From the NCBI GenBank assembly GCA_013697225.1, contig JACCXG010000025.1:1-16194 (forward strand): a stretch of 16,194 nucleotides of DNA, read 5' to 3'. Origin of the DNA: Acidobacteriota bacterium (GTDB lineage: Bacteria > Acidobacteriota > Vicinamibacteria > Vicinamibacterales > 2-12-FULL-66-21). Shown piece after piece: positions 5,817 through 14,456 of this stretch (its first letter is position 1; every line of letters starts with the position of its first letter). The translations under genes and the position numbers were made by a program. The notes beneath the pieces were generated by a model. The model worked only from the letters and a program-made list of their open reading frames with translations, did no database searches and had not been told where the DNA came from.

Positions 5817-6893
5817 ATGAACCCGAGATGTTCAAGCTTCGCGGCAGCCGTGGGACTTGGCGCTGTCCTGTTGACCCCTCACGTAAGCTCCGCCCAGACA
5901 GCCCCCTCGCTCGGGACTGCAGAGCCGTTTGCCGTGCTTGCGGGCTCCACGGTGACCAACACCGGCTCGAGCGTGATCACCGGGGACCTCGGTGTGAGCC
6001 CGGGTTCCGCCGCCACAGGTTTTCCCCCCGGGCTCGTGATCGGAGGAAGCATCCATGCCGCCGATGCGGTCGCACTCCAGGCGCAGAGCGACGTCACCAC
6101 GGCATACAACAGTCTCGCGAGCCAGTCGTGTACGGCTGACCTGACGGGGCAAGATCTAGGTGGACTGACCCTGACGCCCGGCGTGTATTGCTTCTCATCG
6201 TCCGTCGGGCTGACCGGCACCCTCACGCTCAACGCCCAGGGGAACCCCGCCGCCGTCTTCGTTTTCAGGATTGGCAGTACGCTGACCACGGCCAGCAGCT
6301 CCGCGGTGGCGGTAATCAACGGGGGCTTGAACTGCAACGTGTTCTGGCAGGTCGGCAGCTCCGCGACCCTCGGCACCGGCACGACCTTCGCCGGGAATAT
6401 TCTTGCGCTGACCAGCATCAGCCTGACGACGGGCGCGCGGGTGTTCGGCAGGGCTCTCGCGCGAAACGGCGCCGTTACGCTCGATACCAACACCGTCGAC
6501 CGCTCCGCGTGCGCGGCGGCCGCCCCACCCGCGGGGTGCCCCACAATCACCCTTTCCCCGTCGATGCTGCCGAACGGGACACCGGGGACCGCTTACAGCC
6601 AGACGATCACCGCGAGTGGCGGGACGGCGCCATACACCTTTACCGTCATCTCGGGCGCTCCACCGGCGGGGCTCAGCCTCAGCGCGGCGGGGGTACTCGC
6701 GGGGATGCCCACCTCAGCAGGATCCTCGACGTTCACCGTGCGGGCCACGGATGCGAACGGCTGTCTGGTGATTCTCTCTTTCACCGTCACCATCGCCACG
6801 GCTGTTCCGACACTTGCCGGCTGGGCGATGATCGCGCTGTCCGTTCTGCTGGGCCTGGCTGGCGTTGCGGCCATGCGGCGGCGGGCCATGTAG
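5817..6893 (+). CDS. Secreted DUF3494 (ice-binding-like) protein with Ig domain and IPTL-CTERM sorting tail
   Basis: 358 residues with four parts. Residues 1-26 are a Sec signal peptide (FAAAVGLGAVLL core, cleavage after VSSA). About 32-230 is a DUF3494 ice-binding-like beta-solenoid, recognised from AEPFAVLAGSTVTNTG, SVITGDLGVSPG, TPGVYCFSSSV, FVFRIGSTLTTASS and GRALARNGAVTLDTNTV. About 240-325 is a putative Ig domain (He_PIG type, GTAPYTFTVISGAPPAGLSL). Residues 330-358 are a sorting tail: VPTLAGWAMIALS, a hydrophobic helix, then the RRR anchor and a stop. This tail matches the IPTL-CTERM pattern handled by exosortases. Start: ATG 5817 with GGAG eight bases upstream; the open frame extends to 5754, but those residues precede the signal peptide. 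The domain often serves adhesion or ice binding; which applies here is unknown. It is divergent from the speD-exosortase operon. Confidence 0.9.
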   Translation: MNPRCSSFAAAVGLGAVLLTPHVSSAQTAPSLGTAEPFAVLAGSTVTNTGSSVITGDLGVSPGSAATGFPPGLVIGGSIHAADAVALQAQSDVTTAYNSLASQSCTADLTGQDLGGLTLTPGVYCFSSSVGLTGTLTLNAQGNPAAVFVFRIGSTLTTASSSAVAVINGGLNCNVFWQVGSSATLGTGTTFAGNILALTSISLTTGARVFGRALARNGAVTLDTNTVDRSACAAAAPPAGCPTITLSPSMLPNGTPGTAYSQTITASGGTAPYTFTVISGAPPAGLSLSAAGVLAGMPTSAGSSTFTVRATDANGCLVILSFTVTIATAVPTLAGWAMIALSVLLGLAGVAAMRRRAM

Positions 6894-6895
6894 GC

Positions 6896-7391
<496 letters not shown>

Positions 7392-7404
7392 CAAAGAAGT
7401 AGTC

Positions 7405-8961
7405 CTAGGGCTTGAAGCGCCGGACGTCCAGGCCGTACTTCCGGATCTTGTAGTTGAAAATCCGTTCGGTGGTCCCGAGCAGGCGTGCCGCGCGCGCGCA
7501 GCTCCCGCGGCTCGTCTTCAAGGCGTCCTGCAGTACGTCGCGCTCGAACGCCTCGACGCTCTCCGCGAGGGACTGGCGGGCCAGGGTGTCGGACGCCTCG
7601 GCTGTCTGCAGGGTCGGCGGCAGGTGATGGCCATGGATCACCCCCCCTTCGCACACCAGCACGGCGCGCTCCATGGTGTTCTCGAGCTCCCGCACGTTGC
7701 CGGGCCAGTGATAGCTCGTCAGCATGTCGATCGCCGGCGTGGACACGCGCTTGATGCCCTTGCCGTGCTCACGCGAGTACTTCTCGAGGAAGTGATCGGC
7801 AAGCAGCATGATGTCAGGTTTCCGCTCACGCAGAGGCGGAGCGAAAATCGTGAAGACTGCCAGCCGGTAGAAGAGGTCCGCCCGGAACTTGCCCTCTTCC
7901 ATGAGCTCTTCGAGGGGCCGGTGCGTTGCGGCAATGAGCCGGACGTTGATCCGGATGCTCGACGTGCTGCCGAGCCGCTCGATCTCCCGTTCCTGCAGGA
8001 CCCGCAGCAGCTTGACCTGGGTCGAGAGGCTGACGTCGCCAATCTCGTCCAGGAACAGCGTGCCTCCCTCGGCGAGCTCGAAGCGTCCCTTCTTGGAGCC
8101 CTGCGCCCCGGTGAAGGCCCCTTTCTCGTATCCGAACAGCTCCGACTCGATCAGCGACTCCGGCAGCGCCGCGCAACTCACCTTGATGAACGGCTTCTTC
8201 GCGCGAGGGGAGTTGTAGTGGATCGCGTGCGCGATCATCTCCTTGCCGGTCCCTGACTCTCCCCGGATCAGGGCGGTCGTGTTCGTGCGGGCGACCTGTG
8301 CGACCTGTTCGTAGACCTGCTGAATCGACGCGCTGTTGCCGATGATGCTCCGGAAGGCGTACTTGTCGCGAAGCTCGTCGCGCAGGTGCTCGTTCTCTTC
8401 CGCCAGGCGCGTCCGGTCGGCCTCCATCGTTCGCCGCAGCTTCAGGGCCTGCGAGATCATCGACGCGACCACGCGGTAGAACTCGACCGACCGCTGGTAG
8501 TCGCGGTCCGACTTGAAGGGGAGCACGACCTCCAGCGTTCCGCCGGGCCGGCGCCCGACGGCAATCGCGACGGCGATGTACGTGAGCTCCCGCGCGCTCC
8601 GCGTCCGCTCACCTCCCTGCGGAGCCAGCGCCGGCTCCTGGCTCACGCGGGGCACCACAACAGCCTTGCCGGTGTCGATGACCCGGTCGGTGATGCTCTC
8701 CCCGGAGCGCTGCCGGCCCCGCTGGGTGGGCAGGCGTATGCCGACGGTGGCTTCGGCGTGCACCTCGTGGTTCTCGGCGTCCTGGAGGTAGACGGTTCCG
8801 CCGACCACCTGGTGGCGGCGCTCGAGGATGTCGAGCACTGACTGCAGGGCCGCCTTCAGGTTGAGCACGCCGGAGAGCGCCTGGCTGATCTCGAGAAGAG
8901 TGGAGAGGCGGCGGATCTCGTTGGTATGGTCGCGTCCGGCCGAGACGCTTGCGTTGGACAT
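7405..8961 (-). CDS. Sigma-54-dependent activator with GAF sensor and Fis-type HTH (NifA-like architecture)
   Basis: 518 residues, full length for the family. Residues 15-175 form a GAF-type sensor (LEISQALSGVLNLKAAL, GTVYLQDAENHEV), followed by a coiled-coil linker (about 178-200). The AAA+ domain spans about 203-440: Walker A GESGTGKE (234-241), sigma-54 contact loop GAFTGA (281-286), Walker B GGTLFLDEIGD (299-309) and the sensor region RADLFYRLAVF (360-370). About 468-512 is a Fis-like helix-turn-helix (CARAARLLGTTERIFNYKIRKYG). It oligomerises on upstream sites and uses ATP hydrolysis to open sigma-54 promoters. The N-terminal domain is GAF rather than receiver, so it probably senses a small ligand or redox state and needs no phosphorylation. 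ATG at 8959-8961 has AGGA nine bases upstream, inside one arm of a dyad. Its targets are unknown; I found no GG-N10-GC promoter before the IPTL-CTERM gene. Confidence 0.92.
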   Translation of the reverse strand: MSNASVSAGRDHTNEIRRLSTLLEISQALSGVLNLKAALQSVLDILERRHQVVGGTVYLQDAENHEVHAEATVGIRLPTQRGRQRSGESITDRVIDTGKAVVVPRVSQEPALAPQGGERTRSARELTYIAVAIAVGRRPGGTLEVVLPFKSDRDYQRSVEFYRVVASMISQALKLRRTMEADRTRLAEENEHLRDELRDKYAFRSIIGNSASIQQVYEQVAQVARTNTTALIRGESGTGKEMIAHAIHYNSPRAKKPFIKVSCAALPESLIESELFGYEKGAFTGAQGSKKGRFELAEGGTLFLDEIGDVSLSTQVKLLRVLQEREIERLGSTSSIRINVRLIAATHRPLEELMEEGKFRADLFYRLAVFTIFAPPLRERKPDIMLLADHFLEKYSREHGKGIKRVSTPAIDMLTSYHWPGNVRELENTMERAVLVCEGGVIHGHHLPPTLQTAEASDTLARQSLAESVEAFERDVLQDALKTSRGSCARAARLLGTTERIFNYKIRKYGLDVRRFKP

Positions 8962-8971
8962 GTTCTACGAT

Positions 8972-8987
8972 CCTACACGACTGTAGG
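8972..8987. promoter_or_regulatory. Dyad over the ribosome binding site of the sigma-54 activator gene
   Basis: CCTACA (8972-8977) and TGTAGG (8982-8987) are exact reverse complements around four bases. The site is 11 bp before the ATG, and the minus-strand AGGA Shine-Dalgarno element is at the edge of the stem. It could be an autoregulatory operator or an mRNA hairpin that limits translation. Confidence 0.4.
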
Positions 8988-9007
8988 GGTCTGGTGAGAG
9001 AGGCAGG

Positions 9008-9021
9008 CGCGGTTTACCGCG
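9008..9021. promoter_or_regulatory. 14-bp perfect palindrome upstream of the sigma-54 activator gene
   Basis: CGCGGT and ACCGCG flank a TT centre, 47 bp upstream of the start codon and just beyond the ilvC terminator. Two dyads in one 130-bp promoter interval suggest operator sites; the binding protein is unknown. Confidence 0.4.
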
Positions 9022-9028
9022 GATTCAG

Positions 9029-9063
9029 AAAAAAAGGGAGCAGCCCCATGAGGCTGCTCCCTT
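9029..9063 (-). terminator. Strong rho-independent terminator of the ilv operon
   Basis: Read on the minus strand, AAGGGAGCAGCC pairs perfectly over 12 bp with GGCTGCTCCCTT around a 6-nt loop and runs straight into a seven-base T-tract. It starts 33 bp after the ilvC stop codon and insulates the operon from the sigma-54 activator gene downstream. Confidence 0.95.
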
Positions 9064-9095
9064 CGTGACACCTTGCGGGCCGGACCGGCTGTTCG

Positions 9096-10136
9096 TCAGG
9101 CCATGACGCCGTCAGGGCGGATCGTGACCGGATCCAGGAACGGCATCATGGCGCGCAGCTTGGCGCCCACCTCTTCGAGGAGCTGTTCCTGCTCACGCGC
9201 CCGCGTCTCGTTGAACCAGGGACGGCCCTGTTCGTTCTCGCTGATCCAGTTGCGTGCGTACGTGCCGTCCTGAATCTCCTTCAGCATCTGGCGCATCGTC
9301 GCGCGCGTCTCGTCGGTGACGATACGCAGGCCCGCGGTGTAGTCGCCGTGCTCGGCTGTGTCGCTGACGGAGTAGCGCATGTAGTTCAGGCCGCCGCGAT
9401 ACATCAGATCCACGATCAGCTTCAGCTCGTGGAGGCATTCGAAGTAGGCGACCTCCGGCTGATAGCCTGCCTCGACAAGGGTTTCGAACGCCGCCTTGAC
9501 GAGGGCGCTCGTGCCGCCGCAGAGCACGGCCTGTTCACCGAAGAGGTCCGTTTCGGTCTCTTCCGAGAAGGTGGTCTCGATGACGCCCGCCCGGGTGACC
9601 CCGATGGCCTTGCCGTAGGACAGCGCGAGCGCGCGGCCGGAGCCCGTCGCGTCCTGGTGCACGGCCAGGAGCGCAGGCGTGCCGCCTCCTTCGACGTAGA
9701 GCTCGCGGACGCGATGCCCCGGGGACTTGGGCGCAATCATCGTGACGTCCACGTCGGCAGACGGCGTAATCGTCCCGAAGCGGATGTTGAAGCCGTGCGC
9801 GAACATGAGCATCTTGCCGGCGGACATGTGCGGCTCGATCTCCGACTTGTAGATGGTGGCCGCCGCGTGGTCCGGTACCAGGATCATGACGACGTCAGCC
9901 CACTGCGCGGCCTCCGATACCGTGCTCACGGTCAGGCCGGCGCTTCGCGCCTTCTGGATCGACCGGCTCGTGGCGGGGAGTCCGACCCGGACGTCCACGC
10001 CGCTGTCCTTCAGGTTCAGCGAGTGCGCGTGCCCCTGGGATCCATAGCCCACCACCGCCACCTTCTTGGCGCGGATGAGCGCCAGGTCCGCGTCGTTGTC
10101 GTAGTACATCTTCGTGTTGCCGTTCGTGCTCGCCAT
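9096..10136 (-). CDS. ilvC: Ketol-acid reductoisomerase, class I (NADPH)
   Basis: 346 residues, the usual class I length. The enzyme isomerises and reduces acetolactate or acetohydroxybutyrate in valine, leucine and isoleucine synthesis in the cytoplasm. The N-terminal Rossmann domain shows VAVVGYGSQGHAHSLNLKDSG (about 26-46) and a Ser-rich cofactor loop (GLPATSRSIQKA) that suits NADPH. The knotted C-terminal domain carries the metal and substrate residues in EETETDLFGEQAVLCGG and AYFECLHELKLIVDLMYRGGLNYMRYSVSDTAEHGDY. Start: ATG 10134-10136 with GGGGAG five bases upstream; the open frame can begin one codon earlier with TTG, which is less likely. It is the last gene of the ilv operon, with an unusual 160-bp gap after ilvN that contains no gene I can support and might host an internal promoter or processing site. 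A strong terminator follows. Confidence 0.98.
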   Translation of the reverse strand: MASTNGNTKMYYDNDADLALIRAKKVAVVGYGSQGHAHSLNLKDSGVDVRVGLPATSRSIQKARSAGLTVSTVSEAAQWADVVMILVPDHAAATIYKSEIEPHMSAGKMLMFAHGFNIRFGTITPSADVDVTMIAPKSPGHRVRELYVEGGGTPALLAVHQDATGSGRALALSYGKAIGVTRAGVIETTFSEETETDLFGEQAVLCGGTSALVKAAFETLVEAGYQPEVAYFECLHELKLIVDLMYRGGLNYMRYSVSDTAEHGDYTAGLRIVTDETRATMRQMLKEIQDGTYARNWISENEQGRPWFNETRAREQEQLLEEVGAKLRAMMPFLDPVTIRPDGVMA

Positions 10137-10296
10137 CAATTCTCCCCTCTCGAGGTCAACTCCAGGACTTCAACTTCCAATCACCATGCTCCCACGAACC
10201 TTCTGCCGGCGCTCGTTCGCATCTCGCGTCCGGCGGCGCCTGAAGCACCAGGTCGCGCGGGAACTGGAAGCGGGGAGTCCAACGTGCGACGCTCCG

Positions 10297-10848
10297 CTAC
10301 ACCGAGTAAGACACCTGCGGGTCGTGCGTGTCAGCGACCGGGCCAGGTGCCGGCGCGCTGGCGTTGGCGCGAGCCGCACGGGTCATTGCGAGGCGCCCGG
10401 TCCGGGCCATCTCCAGCACGCCGTACGGCCTGAGCACGTCGAGGAGCCCGTCGATCTTGTCTTCACCACCGGTGATCTCGATGGTGAGCGACTCGGGCGA
10501 AAGGTCCACGATGCGTGCGCGGAAGACCTCGACGAGATGCACGATCTCGGGACGCCGCTCCTGCGGGGCGGCGACCTTGATCATGGCCAGGTCGCGGTAG
10601 ACCGCCGGCGTGTTGGTGATGTCGGCGACCGAGATCACGTTGACCAGCTTGTAGAGATTCGCCGCGAACCGTTCGGCGCCCGGCGTATCCGTGAGCACGA
10701 CGAAGGTCATGCGCGACACGCCCGGGCGTTCGGTGTGCCCGACCGTCAGCGAGTCGATGTTGTAGTTGCGCCGCCGGAACAGGGACGAGATCCGGTTCAG
10801 CACACCGGGCAGGTCCTCGACGGTCACGACGAACGTATGGGGCTTCAT
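10297..10848 (-). CDS. ilvN: Acetolactate synthase small (regulatory) subunit
   Basis: 183 residues. The N-terminal ACT domain (about 4-75: HTFVVTVEDLPGVLNRISSLF, RRRNYNIDSLTVGHTE) binds the feedback inhibitor valine in this family. The second half (AMIKVAAPQERRPEIVHLVEVFRARIVD, GGEDKIDGLLDVLRPYG) is the ALS_ss_C region that contacts the catalytic subunit. The C-terminal 20 residues (ASAPAPGPVADTHDPQVSYS) are a low-complexity extension, also seen variably in homologues. Its ATG overlaps the ilvB stop by one base (TGATG), so the two subunits are translationally coupled. The symbol ilvN is used for the small-subunit role; ilvH would be equally fair. Confidence 0.97.
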   Translation of the reverse strand: MKPHTFVVTVEDLPGVLNRISSLFRRRNYNIDSLTVGHTERPGVSRMTFVVLTDTPGAERFAANLYKLVNVISVADITNTPAVYRDLAMIKVAAPQERRPEIVHLVEVFRARIVDLSPESLTIEITGGEDKIDGLLDVLRPYGVLEMARTGRLAMTRAARANASAPAPGPVADTHDPQVSYSV

Positions 10849-12554
10849 CAGGCGTCCTCCGCGGTTTCCACGAGCGGGCTCGGGCGGCGAATCATGGCGT
10901 GCAGGTCCGCCCCTGCCGGCACCATCGGGTACACGGTATCCTCCTGCTCGACGCGGAACTCGAGGACCACCGTCCCGGCGTGCTGCCGGGCCGACTCGAT
11001 CGCCGGGATCACTTCGGACCGCCGCGTGATGGCGGCACCCGCCAGGCCGAACGCCTCCGCGAGCTTGACGAAGTCAGGGCTCAGGAGCGGGGTTGCCGCG
11101 TACCGCCGCTCGTAGAAGAACTCCTGCCACTGGCGCACCATGCCGAGATAGCCGTTGTTGATGATCGCGATGTTGATATCGAGCTTCTCCTGCGCGATCG
11201 TCGCCAGCTCCGGCATCGTCATCTGGAATCCGCCGTCACCGGCCACGACCCAGACCTCCGCTTCGGGACGAGCCATCTTGGCGCCAATCGCCGCCGGGAG
11301 CGCGAACCCCATCGTGCCGAGACCGCCGGAGGTAATCAGCGTGCGCGGCTCGTCGTGGTGGTAATACTGCGCCTCCCACATCTGGTGCTGCCCCACGTCG
11401 GTCACCACGATCGCCCGGCCGTCGGTGGCGCGCCAGAGATCGTGGATCACGTGCGCGGCATACAGATGCCCGTCGTCGGGCAGGTTCTTGATGTCGCGTA
11501 CGGCCGATTCCCCTTTCATGCCGTTGATGTGCTGCAGCCATGCGTCGCGCCCGCCCGGCGCCACCCTGGGCAGCAGGCTCTCGAGCATGGTGCCCAGGTC
11601 GCCGACAAGCCCGACGTCCACCGGCACGTTCTTGCCGATCTCGGCCGGATCGATGTCGATGTGCACCTTGCGCGCGTTGGGCGCGTAGGTCTTCAGGTTG
11701 CCCGTGACACGGTCATCGAACCGCATGCCGAATGCGAGCAGCAGGTCCGCTTCCTGAATCGCGGTATTCACCCATGCCTCACCGTGCATGCCCATCATCC
11801 CGAGATTGAGCGGGTGCGACGCCGGGATGCCGCCGATCCCGAGCAGGGTCATCGCAATCGGGATCTGGGCGCGTTCGGCGAACTCCCGTACCGTCGCGCT
11901 CGCGTTCGAGACGATGACGCCGTGGCCGGCGAGGATCACCGGCCGCTGGGCTGAATTGATCAACTGGAGGGCCGTAGCCATCGAGTCGGGATTGACGATG
12001 CGCTCGGGGCGGGCGTGGGGCTTCGGTGCGGCCTGCTCCCAGTCGAACTCGCAGGAGCTCTGCTGGGCGTCCTTGGTGATGTCGATCAGGACCGGCCCGG
12101 GACGTCCGCTGCTGGCGATGTGAAACGCCTCCCGTACTGCAGGGCCGATGTCCTGTGCGCGTGTCACGAGGTAGTTGTGCTTCGTGACCGGCAGCGTGAC
12201 GCCGGTGATGTCGGTTTCCTGAAACCCGTCGCTGCCGATCAGCTTGCTGCCGACCTGCCCCGTGATGCAGACGATCGGCACCGAGTCCATCATCGCGGTC
12301 GCGATGCCGGTCACCATGTTGGTGGCCCCTGGTCCCGAGGTCGCGATTGCCACGCCGACGCGGCCGCTGGCCCTGGCATAGCCGTCAGCCATGTGCGTCG
12401 CCCCCTGCTCGTGGCGGACGAGTACGTGGCGGATCGGGTAGTCCAGCATGGCGTCATAGGCGGGCAGAATCGCCCCCCCCGGATAGCCGAACACCGTCGT
12501 GACGCCCTCGCGGACGAGGCATTCCCAGAGTATCTGTGCGCCGGTTCGCTTCAT
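10848..12554 (-). CDS. ilvB: Acetolactate synthase large (catalytic) subunit
   Basis: 568 residues, normal for the family. A thiamine diphosphate enzyme that condenses two pyruvates to acetolactate, or pyruvate with 2-ketobutyrate to acetohydroxybutyrate. Visible signatures are the N-terminal VFGYPGGAILPAYDA, the TPP-activating Glu49 in LVRHEQGATHMADGYAR, SGPGATNMVTGIATAMMDSVP, the FAD region FGMRFDDRVTGNLKTYAPNA, and the C-terminal TPP/Mg motif GDGGFQMTMPEL ending in INNGYLGMVRQWQEFFY (GDG to NN). Start: ATG 12552-12554 with GGGAG ten bases upstream, 40 bp after ilvD. It overlaps ilvN by one base. The complete FAD- and TPP-site residues and the small subunit next door mark it as the anabolic enzyme rather than catabolic AlsS. 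Confidence 0.97.
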   Translation of the reverse strand: MKRTGAQILWECLVREGVTTVFGYPGGAILPAYDAMLDYPIRHVLVRHEQGATHMADGYARASGRVGVAIATSGPGATNMVTGIATAMMDSVPIVCITGQVGSKLIGSDGFQETDITGVTLPVTKHNYLVTRAQDIGPAVREAFHIASSGRPGPVLIDITKDAQQSSCEFDWEQAAPKPHARPERIVNPDSMATALQLINSAQRPVILAGHGVIVSNASATVREFAERAQIPIAMTLLGIGGIPASHPLNLGMMGMHGEAWVNTAIQEADLLLAFGMRFDDRVTGNLKTYAPNARKVHIDIDPAEIGKNVPVDVGLVGDLGTMLESLLPRVAPGGRDAWLQHINGMKGESAVRDIKNLPDDGHLYAAHVIHDLWRATDGRAIVVTDVGQHQMWEAQYYHHDEPRTLITSGGLGTMGFALPAAIGAKMARPEAEVWVVAGDGGFQMTMPELATIAQEKLDINIAIINNGYLGMVRQWQEFFYERRYAATPLLSPDFVKLAEAFGLAGAAITRRSEVIPAIESARQHAGTVVLEFRVEQEDTVYPMVPAGADLHAMIRRPSPLVETAEDA

Positions 12555-12594
12555 CGGCTTTCGTCTCCCATCAAGGTGATCGTCCAGTGCGTGA

Positions 12595-14277
12595 TCATGC
12601 CGTTACTGCTCCCTGCGCGGCCGACGAGACCAGCCGCGCGTACTTCCCCATGACGCCAGAGGTGACCGGCGCCGGGCGCGGAGGCAGCTGGGCCAGGCGC
12701 GCCGCCAGATCCGCCGGGCTCAGGTCGACGCTCAGCGTCCGCGCTGCCAGATCGAATGTGATCATGTCGCCCTCGCGCAGGGCCGCAATCGGGCCCCCGT
12801 GCGCGGCTTCCGGCGCCACATGCCCGGCCATCAGCCCGCGCGTGGCCCCTGAGAACCGCCCGTCGGTCAACAGCGCGACGGAGTCGCCCAGACCGGCCCC
12901 GACCATTGCCGCCGTGACACCCAGCATCTCCCGCATGCCCGGGCCGCCGCTCGGTCCCTCATAGCGGATCACCACGACGTCGCCGGGGCGGATGGTGTTG
13001 CGGTTGACGGCGTCGAACGCGAGCTCCTCGCTGTCGAACACCCGCGCCGGCCCGACATGGGTTCGAAGGTCGTATCCCGCGACCTTCACCACGCATCCGT
13101 CAGGAGCGATGTTGCCCTTCAGGATGACGAGGCCGCCGGTCGGCTTGAGTGGATTGCTCAGCGGCCGGACCACCGTCTGGTCCGCCGCTTCGGTGGCTTC
13201 AGCCGCATGTTCACCGATCGTGCGCCCTGTGACGGTGATGCTGTCGGCGTGGAGGAAGCCGCCCTCCAGCAGCCGTTTGACGACGAGCGGGATTCCCCCT
13301 GCGCGATGGAGGTCCGTGGCGACGAACTTGCCGCCGGGCTTCAGGTCCGCGAGCAGCGGCACGCGGTTGCTGATCCGGTCGAAATCATCGATGTCGAGCG
13401 GAACACCGGCCTCGCGGGCAATCGCCAGAAGGTGGAGCACCGCGTTGGTGGAGCCGCCAGTGGCGGCCACGGCGGCGATGGCGTTCTCGAGCGCGGCACG
13501 CGTCACGATCTGCCGGGGCCGGAGGTTCCGCCGCAGCACGTCCATCACCATCACGCCGGCGCTGCGGGCGACAGCTCCCTTGTCGGCATCGGTGGCCGGC
13601 ACGCTTGCGCTGCCGAACGGGGCGAGGCCGATCACCTCGCACACGGTCGCCATCGTGTTGGCGGTGAACTGGCCGCCGCAGGCGCCCGCTCCCGGGCAAG
13701 CCTGGCGCTCGAGCGCATCGAAGTCAGCGGTGCTCAGCGTGCCGGCGGCATGCGCACCGACGGCTTCGAACACGTCCTGGATGGTGACGTCCCGGTCCTG
13801 CCAGCGTCCCGGCGCTATGGATCCGCCGTACAGCACCAGCCCGGGGATGTCGAGCCGTGCCAGCGCCATGACCGCCGCTGGAATGGTTTTGTCGCAGCCA
13901 ACCAGCACGACCATCGCATCGAACATGTTGCCGCGGGCCACGAGCTCGATGGAATCGGCGATGACCTCCCGGCTGACGAGGGACGTGCGCATCCCTTCGG
14001 AGCCCATCGTGATCCCGTCGGAAATCGAGACCGTATTGAATTCGAGCGGGGTGCCGCCAGCCTCCCGGATTCCCTCCTTCACGTCCACGGCAAGCTCGCG
14101 CAGGTGGTAGTTGCAGGGCCCGATTTCAATCCAGGTGTTCGCGACGCCGATGAGGGGCCGCTCGAGATCCGCATCGGTCAGCCCGCTGGCGCGAAGCATC
14201 GCCCGCGCCGGCGCACGGCTCGCGCCATCGGTCAGTGCGGCACTGCGCCACTTCAATGGTCTGCTCGAACTCGACAC
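12595..14277 (-). CDS. ilvD: Dihydroxy-acid dehydratase
   Basis: 560 residues, the usual length of the [2Fe-2S] bacterial and plant type. It dehydrates 2,3-dihydroxy-isovalerate and -methylvalerate to the keto acids, the step after IlvC. The cluster ligands are visible: Cys55 (EIGPCNYHL), Cys128 (LVGCDKTIPA) and Cys200 (GAGACGGQFTANTM). Other signatures are SISDGITMGSEGMRTSL, ATGGSTNAVLHLLAIA and the C-terminal TDGRFSGATRGLMAGHVAPEA. Start: GTG 14275-14277, preceded by GGAGGG; an overlapping ATG at 14279 is in another frame and stops after eight codons. It is the first structural gene of the ilv operon, about 110 bp downstream of the attenuator, so its expression should follow branched-chain aminoacyl-tRNA supply. 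Confidence 0.97.
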   Translation of the reverse strand: MSSSSRPLKWRSAALTDGASRAPARAMLRASGLTDADLERPLIGVANTWIEIGPCNYHLRELAVDVKEGIREAGGTPLEFNTVSISDGITMGSEGMRTSLVSREVIADSIELVARGNMFDAMVVLVGCDKTIPAAVMALARLDIPGLVLYGGSIAPGRWQDRDVTIQDVFEAVGAHAAGTLSTADFDALERQACPGAGACGGQFTANTMATVCEVIGLAPFGSASVPATDADKGAVARSAGVMVMDVLRRNLRPRQIVTRAALENAIAAVAATGGSTNAVLHLLAIAREAGVPLDIDDFDRISNRVPLLADLKPGGKFVATDLHRAGGIPLVVKRLLEGGFLHADSITVTGRTIGEHAAEATEAADQTVVRPLSNPLKPTGGLVILKGNIAPDGCVVKVAGYDLRTHVGPARVFDSEELAFDAVNRNTIRPGDVVVIRYEGPSGGPGMREMLGVTAAMVGAGLGDSVALLTDGRFSGATRGLMAGHVAPEAAHGGPIAALREGDMITFDLAARTLSVDLSPADLAARLAQLPPRPAPVTSGVMGKYARLVSSAAQGAVTA

Positions 14278-14387
14278 ATACCCTCCAGCCGGCGTGCCGG
14301 TGCCCGATGCTCAGGGCCGGCCGGCCTGTTGTGCGCCCCTGTTCGTTCGAGGCCCCAGGCCGGGGCGGTCAGGACAGCGGGCTATGG

Positions 14388-14422
14388 AAAATTGAAAAGG
14401 CCGTCGCCTTGCGGTGACGGCC
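14388..14422 (-). terminator. Attenuator terminator of the ilv operon
   Basis: On the minus strand, GGCCGTC (14422-14416) pairs with GACGGCC (14405-14399). The stem continues as CC/GG across one A-C mismatch and closes with a GCAA tetraloop. The tail is TTTTCAATTTT. It sits between the leader peptide and ilvD, inside the transcript, which is where an attenuator belongs. Confidence 0.88.
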
Positions 14423-14456
14423 TCGAGTCTGTCAGTCCCTCGACTCGGCGCGTCAC
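14414..14456 (-). promoter_or_regulatory. Antiterminator hairpin of the ilv leader
   Basis: GTGACGCGCC (14456-14447), which includes the leader stop codon, can pair with GGCCGTCAC (14422-14414), the 5' arm of the terminator, with a single bulged C. The pairing is extended inward by CGAGTC/GACTCG. This fold and the terminator share 14414-14422 and cannot coexist. A ribosome at the leader stop would cover the 5' arm and allow termination. A ribosome stalled on the Val/Ile codons leaves it free, giving readthrough. Confidence 0.8.

Noticed and set aside
10140..10296. Small gene in the 160-bp gap between ilvN and ilvC
   Set aside because: The only frames through it are Arg-rich, extend into ilvN antisense or sense shadows, and lack ribosome binding sites. 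No convincing hairpin or promoter was seen either.
9348..11954. Long plus-strand open frames opposite ilvC, ilvN and ilvB
   Set aside because: They are antisense to three well-recognised enzymes and show no family signature.
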